Positions 52,606-61,401 of a DNA stretch of 64,000 nucleotides are shown here, piece after piece. Under the pieces are notes generated by a model that was not told the DNA's origin, did not search any database, and saw only the letters and a list, made by a program, of their open reading frames with translations. Origin of the DNA: Cupidesulfovibrio sp000226255 (GTDB lineage Bacteria > Desulfobacterota > Desulfovibrionia > Desulfovibrionales > Desulfovibrionaceae); the NCBI RefSeq assembly GCF_003402415.2, contig NZ_AP036014.1, forward strand, positions 3,224,001 to 3,288,000, read 5' to 3'. Numbering within the stretch: the first letter of the stretch is position 1; the number at the start of each line of letters is the position of its first letter. The position numbers and the translations under genes were made by a program.

Positions 52606-55107
52606 CTACGATTCCCTGTCATCACGGCAGGCTGCGTCATCCGTGCCGGACGCCATGCCGTCGATGGCATGTTGCAGTTCTCCGGCAAGCCGTGAAAGAC
52701 CGGCCACCGCCCCGGCCGATTCGGCCATGCCCTGCGCGGTCTCGCGCGCGATGGCGTCCACCTCCGCCACGGCGCGGCCAACGTCGGCCCCCCCGCGCGA
52801 CTGCGCCTCGGCCATGGCCGCGATGGCCCGCACCTCGCCGCCGGATTCGCCGATGCGGGCCAGGATATCATCCAGCGCCCCGCCGGACCGGGTGGCCAGC
52901 GCGTCGCTTTCGCGCACCGCACCGGCCACCGAATCGGTGCTCTCCACGAAGCCGCGCGTGGCCCGCTGGATGGCCCGAATGCGCTCGCCCACCTGGCTGG
53001 TGGCGCTCATGGTCTTTTCCGCCAGCTTGCGCACCTCGTCGGCCACCACGGCGAACCCGCGCCCCGCGTCTCCGGCGCGCGCGGCCTCGATGGCGGCGTT
53101 CAGGGCCAGCAGGTTGGTCTGGTCGGCGATGTCGCTGATGACGCCCATGATCTGGCCGATGGAATCGGCCTCGCGGCCCAGTTCCGCCACGTTTTCCTGC
53201 AACCGTCCCACCTGGCCGTGCACCCGGTGCATGACGTCTATGGATGCGCGCACCACGTCGCGGCCGTCCTCGGCCACCTTCATGGTGGAGGCGGCCATGT
53301 CCACGGCCAGCGCGGCGCGGCGGCCCACTTCGGCCACGGCGTCGTTCATGCGGTTCATGGCGGCGGTCACCTCGTCCACGCGGACCAGTTGGCGGGCGGC
53401 CCCGTCGCTGGAATGGGCCACCTGCTCGGCCAGTTCGTGAGCGGAGGACGCCACGCGCCGGGCGATGCCCTCCGCCTCGCGGGCCGTGGCGGCGATGACC
53501 GCGTTCTGGGCGTCCAGCCGGGCGTGCTGGGCGCGTTCGTGGGTCAGGTCCACCCACATGGAGATGGCCCCCATCAACTCGCCGTCCAGGTCGTAGATGG
53601 GCGTGGCCACCATGTGCAGCACCACCTCGCACCCGTTGCGCTGCGGGTCGAGGGTGACGTCCTCGGCCACCCGCCCGCGCCGCTCCATGCTGCGCCGGGT
53701 CAGCACCGGGCGGGCGGCGTCGGCCCCGCCGCCGTGCACCAGTTCGCCCAGTTGGCGGCCGTTCCAGTCCGCCGGGGTCCCTTCGCGGCGCAGCACGGCC
53801 AGGGCCTCTGCGTTGACGTGGGTAATCTTGTTGCCAAGGTCCACCACCACGCAGGGCACCACCACCCCGCCCAGCACCCCCTGGCTGAAGCCGAGCCGCA
53901 TGCGGATTTCCCCCACCATGGCCTGCACCGCGCGCACGGTGGCCCCGATGGTGTCGTCGGCGGCGTAGTCGAAGGTGTAGTCGAAGTTGCCGCGCGCCAC
54001 CTGCTGGGCCAGGGTGGCCAGCCGCTGCATGGGCTCCATGAGCTGGCGCACCATCAGCCAGATGATCAGCGCGGCCACGGGCAGGGCCACGGCGGCGGCA
54101 ATGCCCGCCCCGCGCCACAGCCGCGCGCCCACGCCTTCCATCAGATCGGCGCGGCTGACGGTGGTGACGAAGGTGACGTCCCAGGGGGTGTAGCGGTCCA
54201 CGCAGGCTTCGTATTCCTCGCCGCCATGCGTATACATGATGGCGCGGGAGCCGCCCGTAGAAGATGGCGCATCCGGCTTGACGGCATCGCCCTGCCCAAA
54301 GGCCGCGCCCCACGGCAGGTCGTGCACGTTGCGCCCCACCATGGCCGGGTCCGGATGCATCAGGATGACGCCCGCGCCGTCGAAGGCGAAGGAATAGCCC
54401 TTGCCGCCCACGTTGTGGCGCACCACGGCGGCGGCGAATTCCGGCGTCAGCAGGGGCCGGGCCACTTCCACGGCGCCCAGAATCTCGCTGCCGTCCATGC
54501 CCTTTACCGGGGCGTACGCAGCCAGGTTCCATTTGCCGCCCACCTTGAGGATGCCAGTGAACCCGTTGCCGGACAGCAACGCCGCCGCCACCGGGTTCTC
54601 CTTGCCCAGAAAGGTCCAGCGGGCGCTGCCGGTAGGGTCTGCCACGCTGGAGCTGACCCGCACCAGCCGCCCTTCGTGCAGTTGCAGCACGGACGCCCCC
54701 ACCCCGGCCAGGTCGCGGATGCGGTCCACGAGGTCGGTGCTTTCGTGCAGATACACCGACCCCAGCTTGAAGCCGGGCAGGGTGGCCTTTACCCGCTGGC
54801 TGGTGTCGGCGTCGCGCAGTTCTGCCTCCACCTCCATGAATATCTCGGGGATGGGAAATCCGGCCAAGCCGAACTGCAACTGCATCAGCTTGAGGTCCGA
54901 GCCGATCTTGTTGCGGTTCAGCGTATCCTGGAACTTTGCGGATTCCATGAGTATCTGCGAGACGTTGCGCAGCGACGCGCGCCCTTGCGCAAGGTAGCCG
55001 CGCCGGGCGTCCGCGAGGCTGGTGGCCAGCATGCCCGACATGGTGACCAGCACCATGAGCAGCGACCCCGCGATGAGCTTGGTGCGGAACGAAAGGGTGG
55101 TGAACAT
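52606..55107 (-). CDS. Methyl-accepting chemotaxis protein with Cache and PAS domains
   Basis: 833 residues. TM1 is at about 10-30 (LIAGSLLMVLVTMSGMLATSL). A large periplasmic Cache-type sensor follows (about 35-315), with KLGSVYLHESTDLVDRIRDLAG and FDGAGVILMHPDPAMVGRNVHD. TM2 (AGIAAAVALPVAALIIWLMV) is followed by HAMP and a PAS domain (GGVVVPCVVVDLGNKITHVNAEALAVL). The receptor tip is ISDIADQTNLLALNAAIEAARAGDAGRGFAVVADEVRKLAEKT. ATG 55107 has AAGGACGG upstream. Two chemoreceptors of different sensor types thus lie in the window. The end is Asp/Glu-rich without a docking peptide. Confidence 0.93.
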   Translation of the reverse strand: MFTTLSFRTKLIAGSLLMVLVTMSGMLATSLADARRGYLAQGRASLRNVSQILMESAKFQDTLNRNKIGSDLKLMQLQFGLAGFPIPEIFMEVEAELRDADTSQRVKATLPGFKLGSVYLHESTDLVDRIRDLAGVGASVLQLHEGRLVRVSSSVADPTGSARWTFLGKENPVAAALLSGNGFTGILKVGGKWNLAAYAPVKGMDGSEILGAVEVARPLLTPEFAAAVVRHNVGGKGYSFAFDGAGVILMHPDPAMVGRNVHDLPWGAAFGQGDAVKPDAPSSTGGSRAIMYTHGGEEYEACVDRYTPWDVTFVTTVSRADLMEGVGARLWRGAGIAAAVALPVAALIIWLMVRQLMEPMQRLATLAQQVARGNFDYTFDYAADDTIGATVRAVQAMVGEIRMRLGFSQGVLGGVVVPCVVVDLGNKITHVNAEALAVLRREGTPADWNGRQLGELVHGGGADAARPVLTRRSMERRGRVAEDVTLDPQRNGCEVVLHMVATPIYDLDGELMGAISMWVDLTHERAQHARLDAQNAVIAATAREAEGIARRVASSAHELAEQVAHSSDGAARQLVRVDEVTAAMNRMNDAVAEVGRRAALAVDMAASTMKVAEDGRDVVRASIDVMHRVHGQVGRLQENVAELGREADSIGQIMGVISDIADQTNLLALNAAIEAARAGDAGRGFAVVADEVRKLAEKTMSATSQVGERIRAIQRATRGFVESTDSVAGAVRESDALATRSGGALDDILARIGESGGEVRAIAAMAEAQSRGGADVGRAVAEVDAIARETAQGMAESAGAVAGLSRLAGELQHAIDGMASGTDDAACRDDRES

Positions 55108-55470
55108 GCGTGGCCCGTCCTTGTGGCGTTGTCTGTATGACGTGGGTGCGGGCCGGGAGGGGCGGGCTGAAGCGGCTGAAAGACACGGCACATGCGCGGC
55201 GGCACGCCCGTGCGACGAACGTCCCGCTCCTCCGCAACGCGAAAGCGTCCGGATGGCCGCAGCCCCCGAATACGGGTGCCGGGCGCGCCACCCTCCCCGG
55301 CGGCTTCGTCTTCATGGAGCACACGGGTAAAGAACAGGTTACGATGACGTCACGTTTCCGTAACGCACAGCGGTTCATGCGCTGTCCCGGCGTGTTGGCG
55401 AACATGGCGATTGCGTGGCGATCCGACGCGTTGGTGACGACGACATGGACCACGGGCCATGCTGACGACG
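55108..55470. other. Chromosomal region between the chemoreceptor and the prophage end
   Basis: About 360 bp; no gene. It contains the promoter region of the chemoreceptor (minus strand); no clear consensus seen. Confidence 0.5.
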
Positions 55471-55504
55471 TGTGAGATAACTAGGGCAGTGGGTGTGATA
55501 TAAC
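55470..55504. repeat. Direct repeats at the probable phage end
   Basis: GTGTGAGATAAC (55470-55481) and GTGTGATATAAC (55493-55504), 11 of 12 bases equal, 23 bp apart, both followed by a CYRGG-like tail. The first begins with TG at 55471, as the termini of Mu-type elements do. They may be transposase-binding sites; the exact end needs the other junction. Confidence 0.55.
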
Positions 55505-55544
55505 CGGGATGAGTCGGGACCATCCGGGACATATCGGGACGAGA
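55505..55544. repeat. Four 10-bp periodic repeats CGGGAY-N4
   Basis: CGGGAT or CGGGAC at 55505, 55515, 55525 and 55535, exactly 10 bp apart, with unrelated 4-bp linkers (gagt, catc, atat, gaga). One turn of DNA per repeat puts all copies on the same face, which suits cooperative protein binding near the phage end. Confidence 0.75.
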
Positions 55545-55580
55545 CGCATGGAATATGCTTCCGCATCGCGGAATAACGAA

Positions 55581-55604
55581 GGGGGCCGAAAGCCCCCTAT
55601 CGTT
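55581..55604. terminator. Terminator after mor
   Basis: GGGGGC-CGAAA-GCCCCC, a 6-bp stem, followed on the plus strand by TATCGTTTT and on the minus strand by TTCGTTATT. It lies about 50 bp behind the mor stop. Confidence 0.6.
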
Positions 55605-55648
55605 TTGGGCCGATGAGGCCCATTCCTGCACGGTCTGGCGTGGTCCTG

Positions 55649-56011
55649 TCAACTCGACATCGGCAGGCGGAGTTGCGGCATGCGGCGCTTGGTGCGTTCG
55701 TCAGCCACGATGGAGTACACGCGGGCGACAGACAGTCGGTACTTCTTGGCCAGGTCGTGGACGTTGTCGCCGGTGAACTCGTTGTACAGGCGGGCGTTGC
55801 GGCGCGCGGAGTCCATCGGGATGTAGACGTTCTGGCCGCCCCACTCTTCGGCCAGGCGGTCAGCGATGACGCGCCCAAGGTCCTTGGGAAGACCGGCCAA
55901 GTCTTTGCGTTCCAGCAGGCCACGGATGCGCAATTCCCGCTGGGTAGTGGCCTCCACGGTATCCTCTACGTCCTTCAGGAGTTCGCAACCGCGTTGGGTG
56001 AACCTGCTCAT
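55649..56011 (-). CDS. mor: Mor-type transcription activator of Mu-like phage
   Basis: 120 residues from ATG 56011 (GAGGAGGCAGC upstream, ATGA overlap with gemA). Mor switches Mu from early to middle transcription. Family features: the dimerisation part DLGRVIADRLAEEWGGQNVYIPMDSARRNARLYNEFTG followed by a helix-turn-helix NVHDLAKKYRLSVARVYSIVADER. It is the last early gene before the phage end here, so its usual middle-promoter target must lie elsewhere on the phage. Confidence 0.88.
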   Translation of the reverse strand: MSRFTQRGCELLKDVEDTVEATTQRELRIRGLLERKDLAGLPKDLGRVIADRLAEEWGGQNVYIPMDSARRNARLYNEFTGDNVHDLAKKYRLSVARVYSIVADERTKRRMPQLRLPMSS

Positions 56012-56475
56012 GCTGCCTCCTCGGCGATGGCCGCGATCTTCGCCCTGGCGGCCTCGTCTTCCACGCGGTCGCCCCATGCCTTGAGGGTTTCAATGACCGC
56101 CTGAAGCTGCTTGGGCGTGCACCACTCCATCTTCTCCGCACCGGTGATCCGCTTCACGTAGGTCAGTAGCGCCCGTTCGCTCTTGTTGCGGACCACGCCT
56201 GCTGCGTGGAGTTCCAGCCACAGCGCGCGAATCTTGCTGGCCTGCGGCGAGTAGTCGGTCACGTCGGGCTTGGACACGCTGAACCCGGACCGCTTCATTG
56301 CGTACATGACCGCCAGCAGTTCGCCGCGCCGCATGCCCTTGGTGGATTCCTTGCCCGTGGCGGCGCGCAGCATGGCCCGGTATGTGTCATCGTCCAGCCC
56401 GAGCTGGCGCTTGCCGACGTGGATCACCTTGATCAGTCCGGCGTTGGCGTCGGTGCTCTTGGTTTGTCTGGCCAT
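56008..56475 (-). CDS. GemA-like phage regulatory protein (Mu gp16 family, DUF1018)
   Basis: 155 residues. Typical pattern: LIKVIHVGKRQLGLDDDTYRAMLRAATGKESTKGM, then a middle YSPQASKIRALWLELHAAGVVRNKSERALLTYVKRITG, then WCTPKQLQAVIETLKAW. GemA of Mu affects host gene expression and DNA topology; the mechanism in this family is poorly known. ATG 56475 follows GGAGGAGCGCAGC. It lies just before mor, the same order as in Mu. Confidence 0.88.
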   Translation of the reverse strand: MARQTKSTDANAGLIKVIHVGKRQLGLDDDTYRAMLRAATGKESTKGMRRGELLAVMYAMKRSGFSVSKPDVTDYSPQASKIRALWLELHAAGVVRNKSERALLTYVKRITGAEKMEWCTPKQLQAVIETLKAWGDRVEDEAARAKIAAIAEEAA

Positions 56476-56488
56476 GCTGCGCTCCTCC

Positions 56489-57094
56489 CTAGACCGCCGC
56501 GATATCCAGCGGGATGTTGTCGTATCCGCCCGCGTCGTTGCGCTGGTAGACCCGCACGTATGCCTTGGTGCCGGTGATCTGGATGGAATCGCCGATGGCC
56601 TGCATGGCCTGCGCCCAGCGCTCGTCGGTGATGTCGAGACGGCGCAAGGCCAGGATGGCACCCGTGTTGAGCCTGCCCGTCTTGTCCATTCGGAATGCCT
56701 GATTGATGATGGCCCGAAGTTCGGTACGGCTGTCGGAGGTCCATTCGCGCAGGCAGTCATCGATCAGGGCTTTTGCCGCCTGAAGGCGCTCGTCAAAGGT
56801 GATGTGCTCGGCAACGGACCGCAGGATTTTGAACCTGCCGTCGAACGAGGTCAGCGTGACGTTGCCCTTGTTGCCGCCCAGCTTGGCCCCGTACTGCTCG
56901 CAGGACATTTCCACGAACGCGCCGACATCATCCATGATCTCGGCCTTGAGCTTCGCCAAGTCCGCGCGCATGGCCTGCACCTTGGCGACCTTTTCCATGA
57001 CCAGCCTGTGGCGCTCGAAATCGATTTCCTTCACCTGTTCCCTGGGCACCATGTGGCCCTGGGCGTTCTCCATGAACCCGTCCATCGCGTTCAT
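56489..57094 (-). CDS. DUF3164 family phage protein
   Basis: 201 residues. The start MNAMDGFMENAQGHMVPREQVKEIDFERHRLVMEKV is characteristic, followed by GAKLGGNKGNVTLTSFDGRFKILRSVAEHITFDERLQAAKALIDDCLREW. Members occur between MuB and gemA in many Mu-like phages; some database entries wrongly call them sulfate transporters. Function unknown, no membrane segments. ATG 57094 follows AAGGAGAGGGACG. Confidence 0.88.
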   Translation of the reverse strand: MNAMDGFMENAQGHMVPREQVKEIDFERHRLVMEKVAKVQAMRADLAKLKAEIMDDVGAFVEMSCEQYGAKLGGNKGNVTLTSFDGRFKILRSVAEHITFDERLQAAKALIDDCLREWTSDSRTELRAIINQAFRMDKTGRLNTGAILALRRLDITDERWAQAMQAIGDSIQITGTKAYVRVYQRNDAGGYDNIPLDIAAV

Positions 57095-57105
57095 CGTCCC
57101 TCTCC

Positions 57106-58251
57106 TTATATGCTGTTGATGACGTCGGCGGTCACGCGGGCCTCGCCGATGTGCGCGGCCATATTGATGGATGCGACCAGCGCGTTGTTGACGGCCAGCG
57201 GGTAAACCAGCGACACGGCGCGCCCGCCCTTGCTGCGCGGGCCGGACAGCTTGTCGGCCAGCGCCTTCAGGGCGTCGTCAGCGATGACCTTCGACATATC
57301 CACGCCTGCGCGCTGGAACTTATGGGCCACATAGGCGGGCAAGTCGTTGCCCAGCGGGTTGATGTCCACCACCTCGCAGCGCTGCACCACCTCGCGCACG
57401 GTGCTGTCCGCCTCGCCGAGCTTGGTGCGCAGTTCCGTCTGGCCGATGAGGATCACGGACAGCAGCTTGGTGAACCCGTCTTCCAGTTCCAGAAACCGCT
57501 TCAGGTGCTTCAGCGTTGCGTGCGACAGCGAGTGAGCCTCCTCAATGATCATGCAGTGGCGCTGGCCAGCACGGGCGCTGTCGCGGAGCACCTGATGGAC
57601 CTGCCGGAACCGGGCCTCCGGGCTGCTCATGCACTTGGCGTGCGGGGCCACGCTGTACAGGATGGATTCCGCAAGGTGGATGGACTTCAGCGCCTTGCCC
57701 TGCTTGTCGTTGTCCTCGCTGGCCAGCACGTAGGGCTGGATCAGCACGATGGGCAGGCCGTCCGCCTGGACCCGGTTTTCGAGGTCTTTCCGGAGCGTAC
57801 TCTTGCCGCTGCCGGATTCGCCGATGACGGCCAGCAGGCCACCATGGCGCGCGGTACTGAGCATGGTTTCGCGCACGTAGCGCAAGTCGCCGGACAGCCA
57901 CACGTCTTCGGGGCCATTCAGGTCATCTGAAAACGGATTGCTAACCAGCGAGAACTGCCGCTTTGCCTGGGGGGTCAAGGTCTGCTTGCGCATCAGCATG
58001 GTGTCATCCTCCATTGATTCGGTGCCGGGCTTGCCCGGCTTGGTTTCGTTCAGGGCCGCAAGGGCCGCCGCCTTGCTCGCGCCGTTATCCGTCAGGCAGT
58101 CCAGCAGCCGGGCCTTCACGCCTTCGGTGTCGCGGCGGGGCCACACGCCCCGCGTGACGATGGCCGAGAGCGCGGCAGGGCTGATGCCCACCGCGTCGGC
58201 CACTGCGCGCTGGGGCTGTCCCAATCCTTCCAGCAGTTGCTTCAGCCGCAT
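57106..58251 (-). CDS. MuB-type transposition ATPase with N-terminal helix-turn-helix
   Basis: 381 residues. The N-terminal about 65 residues form a helix-turn-helix (LGQPQRAVADAVGISPAALSAIVTRGVWP). The AAA part starts near 110: Walker A VIGESGSGKSTLRKDLE, Walker B MIIEEAHSLSHATLKHLKRFLE, then ILIGQTELRTKLGE. The same build is found in Mu B, which delivers target DNA to the transposase and protects the element from self-insertion. The gene begins 1 bp after the transposase gene ends. Confidence 0.92.
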   Translation of the reverse strand: MRLKQLLEGLGQPQRAVADAVGISPAALSAIVTRGVWPRRDTEGVKARLLDCLTDNGASKAAALAALNETKPGKPGTESMEDDTMLMRKQTLTPQAKRQFSLVSNPFSDDLNGPEDVWLSGDLRYVRETMLSTARHGGLLAVIGESGSGKSTLRKDLENRVQADGLPIVLIQPYVLASEDNDKQGKALKSIHLAESILYSVAPHAKCMSSPEARFRQVHQVLRDSARAGQRHCMIIEEAHSLSHATLKHLKRFLELEDGFTKLLSVILIGQTELRTKLGEADSTVREVVQRCEVVDINPLGNDLPAYVAHKFQRAGVDMSKVIADDALKALADKLSGPRSKGGRAVSLVYPLAVNNALVASINMAAHIGEARVTADVINSI

Positions 58252-60015
58252 CTACATCCCTCCTGCGGCAACCAGGCGCAGCGGCGCGGGGGCTGCCGCC
58301 GGGGCCGGGGTTGCGAAACGGGCCGCGATGTCTTCCAGCGCGTCCTGCGGTACCCCGTCGGGGTAACGCTGGCGCAACCAGGCCATGGCATCCGGCCCCC
58401 ACTTTTCGCCCACCATGGCGCGCAGCTGCTTGGCAGCTTCGACGTGGGACAGGGGCGCGACCTCGCGGCGGGCAGCGTCCACGTCCAGCGCCGTGCCCCG
58501 GCGCGGGATGTAGGTGGGCGCGTCCTGCGTGTCGGCCAGCATGTCGAGGTGCGCATAGGCAGGGGTGCGGGACTTGGCGGCCTTGTCGGCATCGGCCAGC
58601 GTGTCGGCCGCGTAGGCCTCGCGCTTGATGTCCTTGAGCAACGTGTCGGTGCGGGTATCCGGCAGAGCCGCGTACCCTTCGCCAATCACCTGTGCGTCCA
58701 CCCTGAAGCCCGCCGCGTCGCGCTGGATGGGTTCCACCGTGGTGACGATTTCCGAGCCGTCCGCCTTGGTGACGATCACGTCCACCGCCGGGGCGCGGTA
58801 CGGGTTGACCGCCACCTTGACCGTCTGCCCCACCACGATGCCATCCACGTAGCGCACGTCGTAGTCGCGCGACTTCTGGCCCTTGATGGCGTGGCTTACG
58901 GTCATCTTTGGCGTCACCTTCACCTCGCGCGGCTCGGTGGCCACGAGGTCGCGCAGCATTTCCTCTGACGGGGCAACCCGCAGTTGTTCCTGGCGGATTG
59001 CCAGCCACGCTTCGTTGCGGGTGCGTCCGTGCCGCCCGTGAATGGCGTTGGCGTTGTAGTGGATGCGCCACCGTTCGGCGGCGGCGTTGAGGGCGTCGAG
59101 GTCGGCGATCTGCATGCACGACAGCCGCCCCTCGAACTGCGTTTCAATGAGGTTCTGCGCCTGCTCCACCTGTCCCTTGGCGCGCGGGTTGCCCGCCATG
59201 TGCGTTAGGTGTTGGATGCCCAGCGAACGCAGCCAGCGCGTAACCAGGCCGGAGCAGTTGCCCGCACCTTTGTCGGACAGCAGAACCAAGGGCACGCCGT
59301 GCATGGGGTCGTGCGGCCCTCGGTACACCATGGCCCGTATCAGGGTATCCAACACGGACATGGCGTCTTCGCTGCCCAGCACGTACCGGAAGAACAGCGC
59401 TCCGCTGTTATGGTCGGCGATCACGATGCGCCACACCCTGTCGCGCTCGGCTTTCTCCAGGTTGGCAGGCTTGTTCTTGTAAAGCGCCTTGTCATCCACC
59501 ACGCGGACCTTGCCGCGCGGCAGGTAGAAAACCACGCACAGCGATGCGTCTATGGCCCACACGTGGTTGGGGTGCAGGCTACGCAACTCTTGCGCGGGGT
59601 TGCCGCGTTCCAGTTGATCCGGATGGCACCCATGCAGGCGCATGGCGCGGGCCACCGTGGTGGGGTTGGGCATGGCGATCTCTCCTGTTTTCGGGTTGAC
59701 CACCCCGTAGCCGTTGCCGCCAAGGATGTCGCAGGCCCCGGTGATGGTCATGGTCCGCTTGCCGTGCGCGCGGGTAGCCACCTTGACCAGACCCGCGACA
59801 TCGCGGGCCAGTTCCTCTGGCACGCTGATGCGCCCCCGGTCGGCGCGGGTCTTGCGCCCGCTTTCCCAGCCCACCGCGCGCAGCTGGCGATAGACCGTCT
59901 GCACGCTGCACCGCAGCGCCTTGCTGGCGGCGTCCACCAGCGCACCGCTCTCGGCGGGGGTTGCGTGCAGCTTGGCCTTCAGGCGCATGAGGTATTCGAG
60001 GCGCGGCGCGTCCAT
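58252..60015 (-). CDS. MuA-type DDE transposase
   Basis: 587 residues. An N-terminal winged-helix part includes ALRCSVQTVYRQLRAVGWESGRK. The catalytic core has the first Asp in VWAIDASLCVVFYL, the second in VLLSDKGAGNCSGL, and Glu in KGQVEQAQNLIETQFEGRL, giving a full D-D-E set. A Mu-type C-terminal beta-barrel follows (RDYDVRYVDGIVVGQTVKVAVNPY), ending with a proline/alanine-rich tail. Start: ATG 60015 has GGGGGG six bases upstream; ATG 60021 is too close to it. Intact, so transposition should be possible. Confidence 0.93.
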   Translation of the reverse strand: MDAPRLEYLMRLKAKLHATPAESGALVDAASKALRCSVQTVYRQLRAVGWESGRKTRADRGRISVPEELARDVAGLVKVATRAHGKRTMTITGACDILGGNGYGVVNPKTGEIAMPNPTTVARAMRLHGCHPDQLERGNPAQELRSLHPNHVWAIDASLCVVFYLPRGKVRVVDDKALYKNKPANLEKAERDRVWRIVIADHNSGALFFRYVLGSEDAMSVLDTLIRAMVYRGPHDPMHGVPLVLLSDKGAGNCSGLVTRWLRSLGIQHLTHMAGNPRAKGQVEQAQNLIETQFEGRLSCMQIADLDALNAAAERWRIHYNANAIHGRHGRTRNEAWLAIRQEQLRVAPSEEMLRDLVATEPREVKVTPKMTVSHAIKGQKSRDYDVRYVDGIVVGQTVKVAVNPYRAPAVDVIVTKADGSEIVTTVEPIQRDAAGFRVDAQVIGEGYAALPDTRTDTLLKDIKREAYAADTLADADKAAKSRTPAYAHLDMLADTQDAPTYIPRRGTALDVDAARREVAPLSHVEAAKQLRAMVGEKWGPDAMAWLRQRYPDGVPQDALEDIAARFATPAPAAAPAPLRLVAAGGM

Positions 60016-60026
60016 GTCCATCCCCC

Positions 60027-61064
60027 CTATTCGGCGCTGTCGTCGCCCGTCGCGTCACCGCGCTTACCGTCCACGTCGCCCTGCCACTTGGGGTACACGA
60101 CCTGCCGGAAATCCACGTCGATGCTGTTTTCGTGCAGCAGATCGGCCAGCCGGAGGCACACGTTGCTCCATGCCTCGTGCATGTAGGCGCACGTGGCCGC
60201 GTTGGCTTCGCGGTTTTCCAGCACCGCCCTTGCGACGGCGAAGCCCTGCACCGCCGCGCCCATGAAACCGTGCAGCGCCGCGTCCAGTTCCTTGCGGGCG
60301 CTCGCTTCGCGCTCCATTTCCAGCACCACCCGTTGGTCCGGGGGCAGGCTGGTGAGCTTGGCAAGCTCCGTCTGCGCCTCGTCCAACGCCTTGTTCTTGG
60401 TGGCCAACACCTTGTCGCGGGCGGCAAGGTCTGCGGCCAGGTCTTCCTTTTCCTTGCGGACGGTGGCGTTGCGGGCGGCGAGGTCTTCCAGAAGGTCTTT
60501 CAGCGCTTCGGGATCGTTTGACCGCACCTCTTCGCCCTCGATGACCAGTTGGCGCGTGTCTTCGGGCAGCGCCCGCAGTTGGCGCAGTTGGCGATAGCCG
60601 AGGCCCAGGCGCTGGGAGGCTTCCAGAAACTCCTCGCCGAATATGGCAAGGTTCTGAAGGTCTTCCTTCGCCTTGGACACGCTGATTCCCAAAACGGCGC
60701 ACACGTCCTCGAAACTGGTCATTTCCACCAGTTCGCCCTTAGGCGTCACGGCCTTCTGTCCCCGGTATGCCTTGGATTCTTTAAGCTCGGCGAGGAACTT
60801 CAGGCGGGCGAGGCCGGTAAACTGGTGCATGTAGTCGAACGCACGCAGTCGGCCCATGATGTCGGACACCTCCACCTGCTGCGCGGTGACAGCCTCGGCC
60901 AGCGTGGTGGCCACCGTGCGGGTGGCTTCGATGGATGCGGTGACCGCGCCGGGAAGGTCGGGCAGCGGCTCCACCGGGGTGGTTGCCGTGGACGGGCGGC
61001 CGCGCCGGGCGCTGGGGGCTGCTGCGTCGTTGAGGGCGTCGGTCATGGATTCGGGCGTCATCAT
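60027..61064 (-). CDS. Phage early protein with helix-turn-helix-like and coiled-coil regions
   Basis: 345 residues. The N-terminus is Ala/Pro-rich (MTPESMTDALNDAAAPSARRGRPSTATTPVEPLPDLPG). The middle part TSFEDVCAVLGISVSKAKEDLQNLAIFGEEFLEASQRLGLGYRQLRQLRALP looks like a helix-turn-helix of the ParB/KorB kind. About 195-260 is a long coiled coil (LEDLAARNATVRKEKEDLAADLAARDKVLATKNKALDEAQTEL). I do not recognise a named family with certainty. It sits directly before the transposase, so it may act in replication or regulation. ATG 61064 follows AAGGAGCACGAC. Confidence 0.75.
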   Translation of the reverse strand: MMTPESMTDALNDAAAPSARRGRPSTATTPVEPLPDLPGAVTASIEATRTVATTLAEAVTAQQVEVSDIMGRLRAFDYMHQFTGLARLKFLAELKESKAYRGQKAVTPKGELVEMTSFEDVCAVLGISVSKAKEDLQNLAIFGEEFLEASQRLGLGYRQLRQLRALPEDTRQLVIEGEEVRSNDPEALKDLLEDLAARNATVRKEKEDLAADLAARDKVLATKNKALDEAQTELAKLTSLPPDQRVVLEMEREASARKELDAALHGFMGAAVQGFAVARAVLENREANAATCAYMHEAWSNVCLRLADLLHENSIDVDFRQVVYPKWQGDVDGKRGDATGDDSAE

Positions 61065-61074
61065 GTCGTGCTCC

Positions 61075-61401
61075 TTATTGGTTGCCGCCGAGGGCGAGCG
61101 CACCGGCCACGATGCGCTGATTCAGTTCGGAAATGCGGAGCGTGGTGCGCTCCACGTGGTTCGAGTAGGCTTGGGCGATCTGCAACGGCTTGGCCGACAG
61201 GGACCACCGGCCGCTTTCCAGACGCTGCACCCAGCCGATGTCGGCCAGCACGGCGAGGTCGCGCGAAATGGTGGGGGGCGGCGCGCCCAGGGCGTCGGCC
61301 AGTTCCTTGTTGGACAAGCCGTCCAGCACGCGCCCGGCAAGGATTTCCACGATGCGCAGGCAGCGCCGGGTGGCGGCGTTGGCGGTGGTTTGCGTGGTCA
61401 T
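61075..61401 (-). CDS. IclR-type winged-helix phage protein
   Basis: 108 residues. RRCLRIVEILAGRVLDGLSNKELADALGAPPPTISRDLAVLADIGWVQRLESGRWSLS is a winged helix like the N-terminal domain of IclR; the IclR effector domain is missing, and the rest is a helix (SNHVERTTLRISELNQRIV). ATG 61401 overlaps the stop of the preceding gene (ATGA) and has GGAGGG upstream. Probably a phage regulator. Confidence 0.8.
   Translation of the reverse strand: MTTQTTANAATRRCLRIVEILAGRVLDGLSNKELADALGAPPPTISRDLAVLADIGWVQRLESGRWSLSAKPLQIAQAYSNHVERTTLRISELNQRIVAGALALGGNQ

Noticed and set aside
53218..55140. Long open frame on the plus strand opposite the second chemoreceptor
   Set aside because: His/Gly/Gln-rich nonsense composition; the minus strand carries an intact chemoreceptor.
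55505..55544. CRISPR array
   Set aside because: The repeats are 6 bp with 4-bp linkers; a CRISPR array has repeats and spacers of about 30 bp each, and no cas genes are present.
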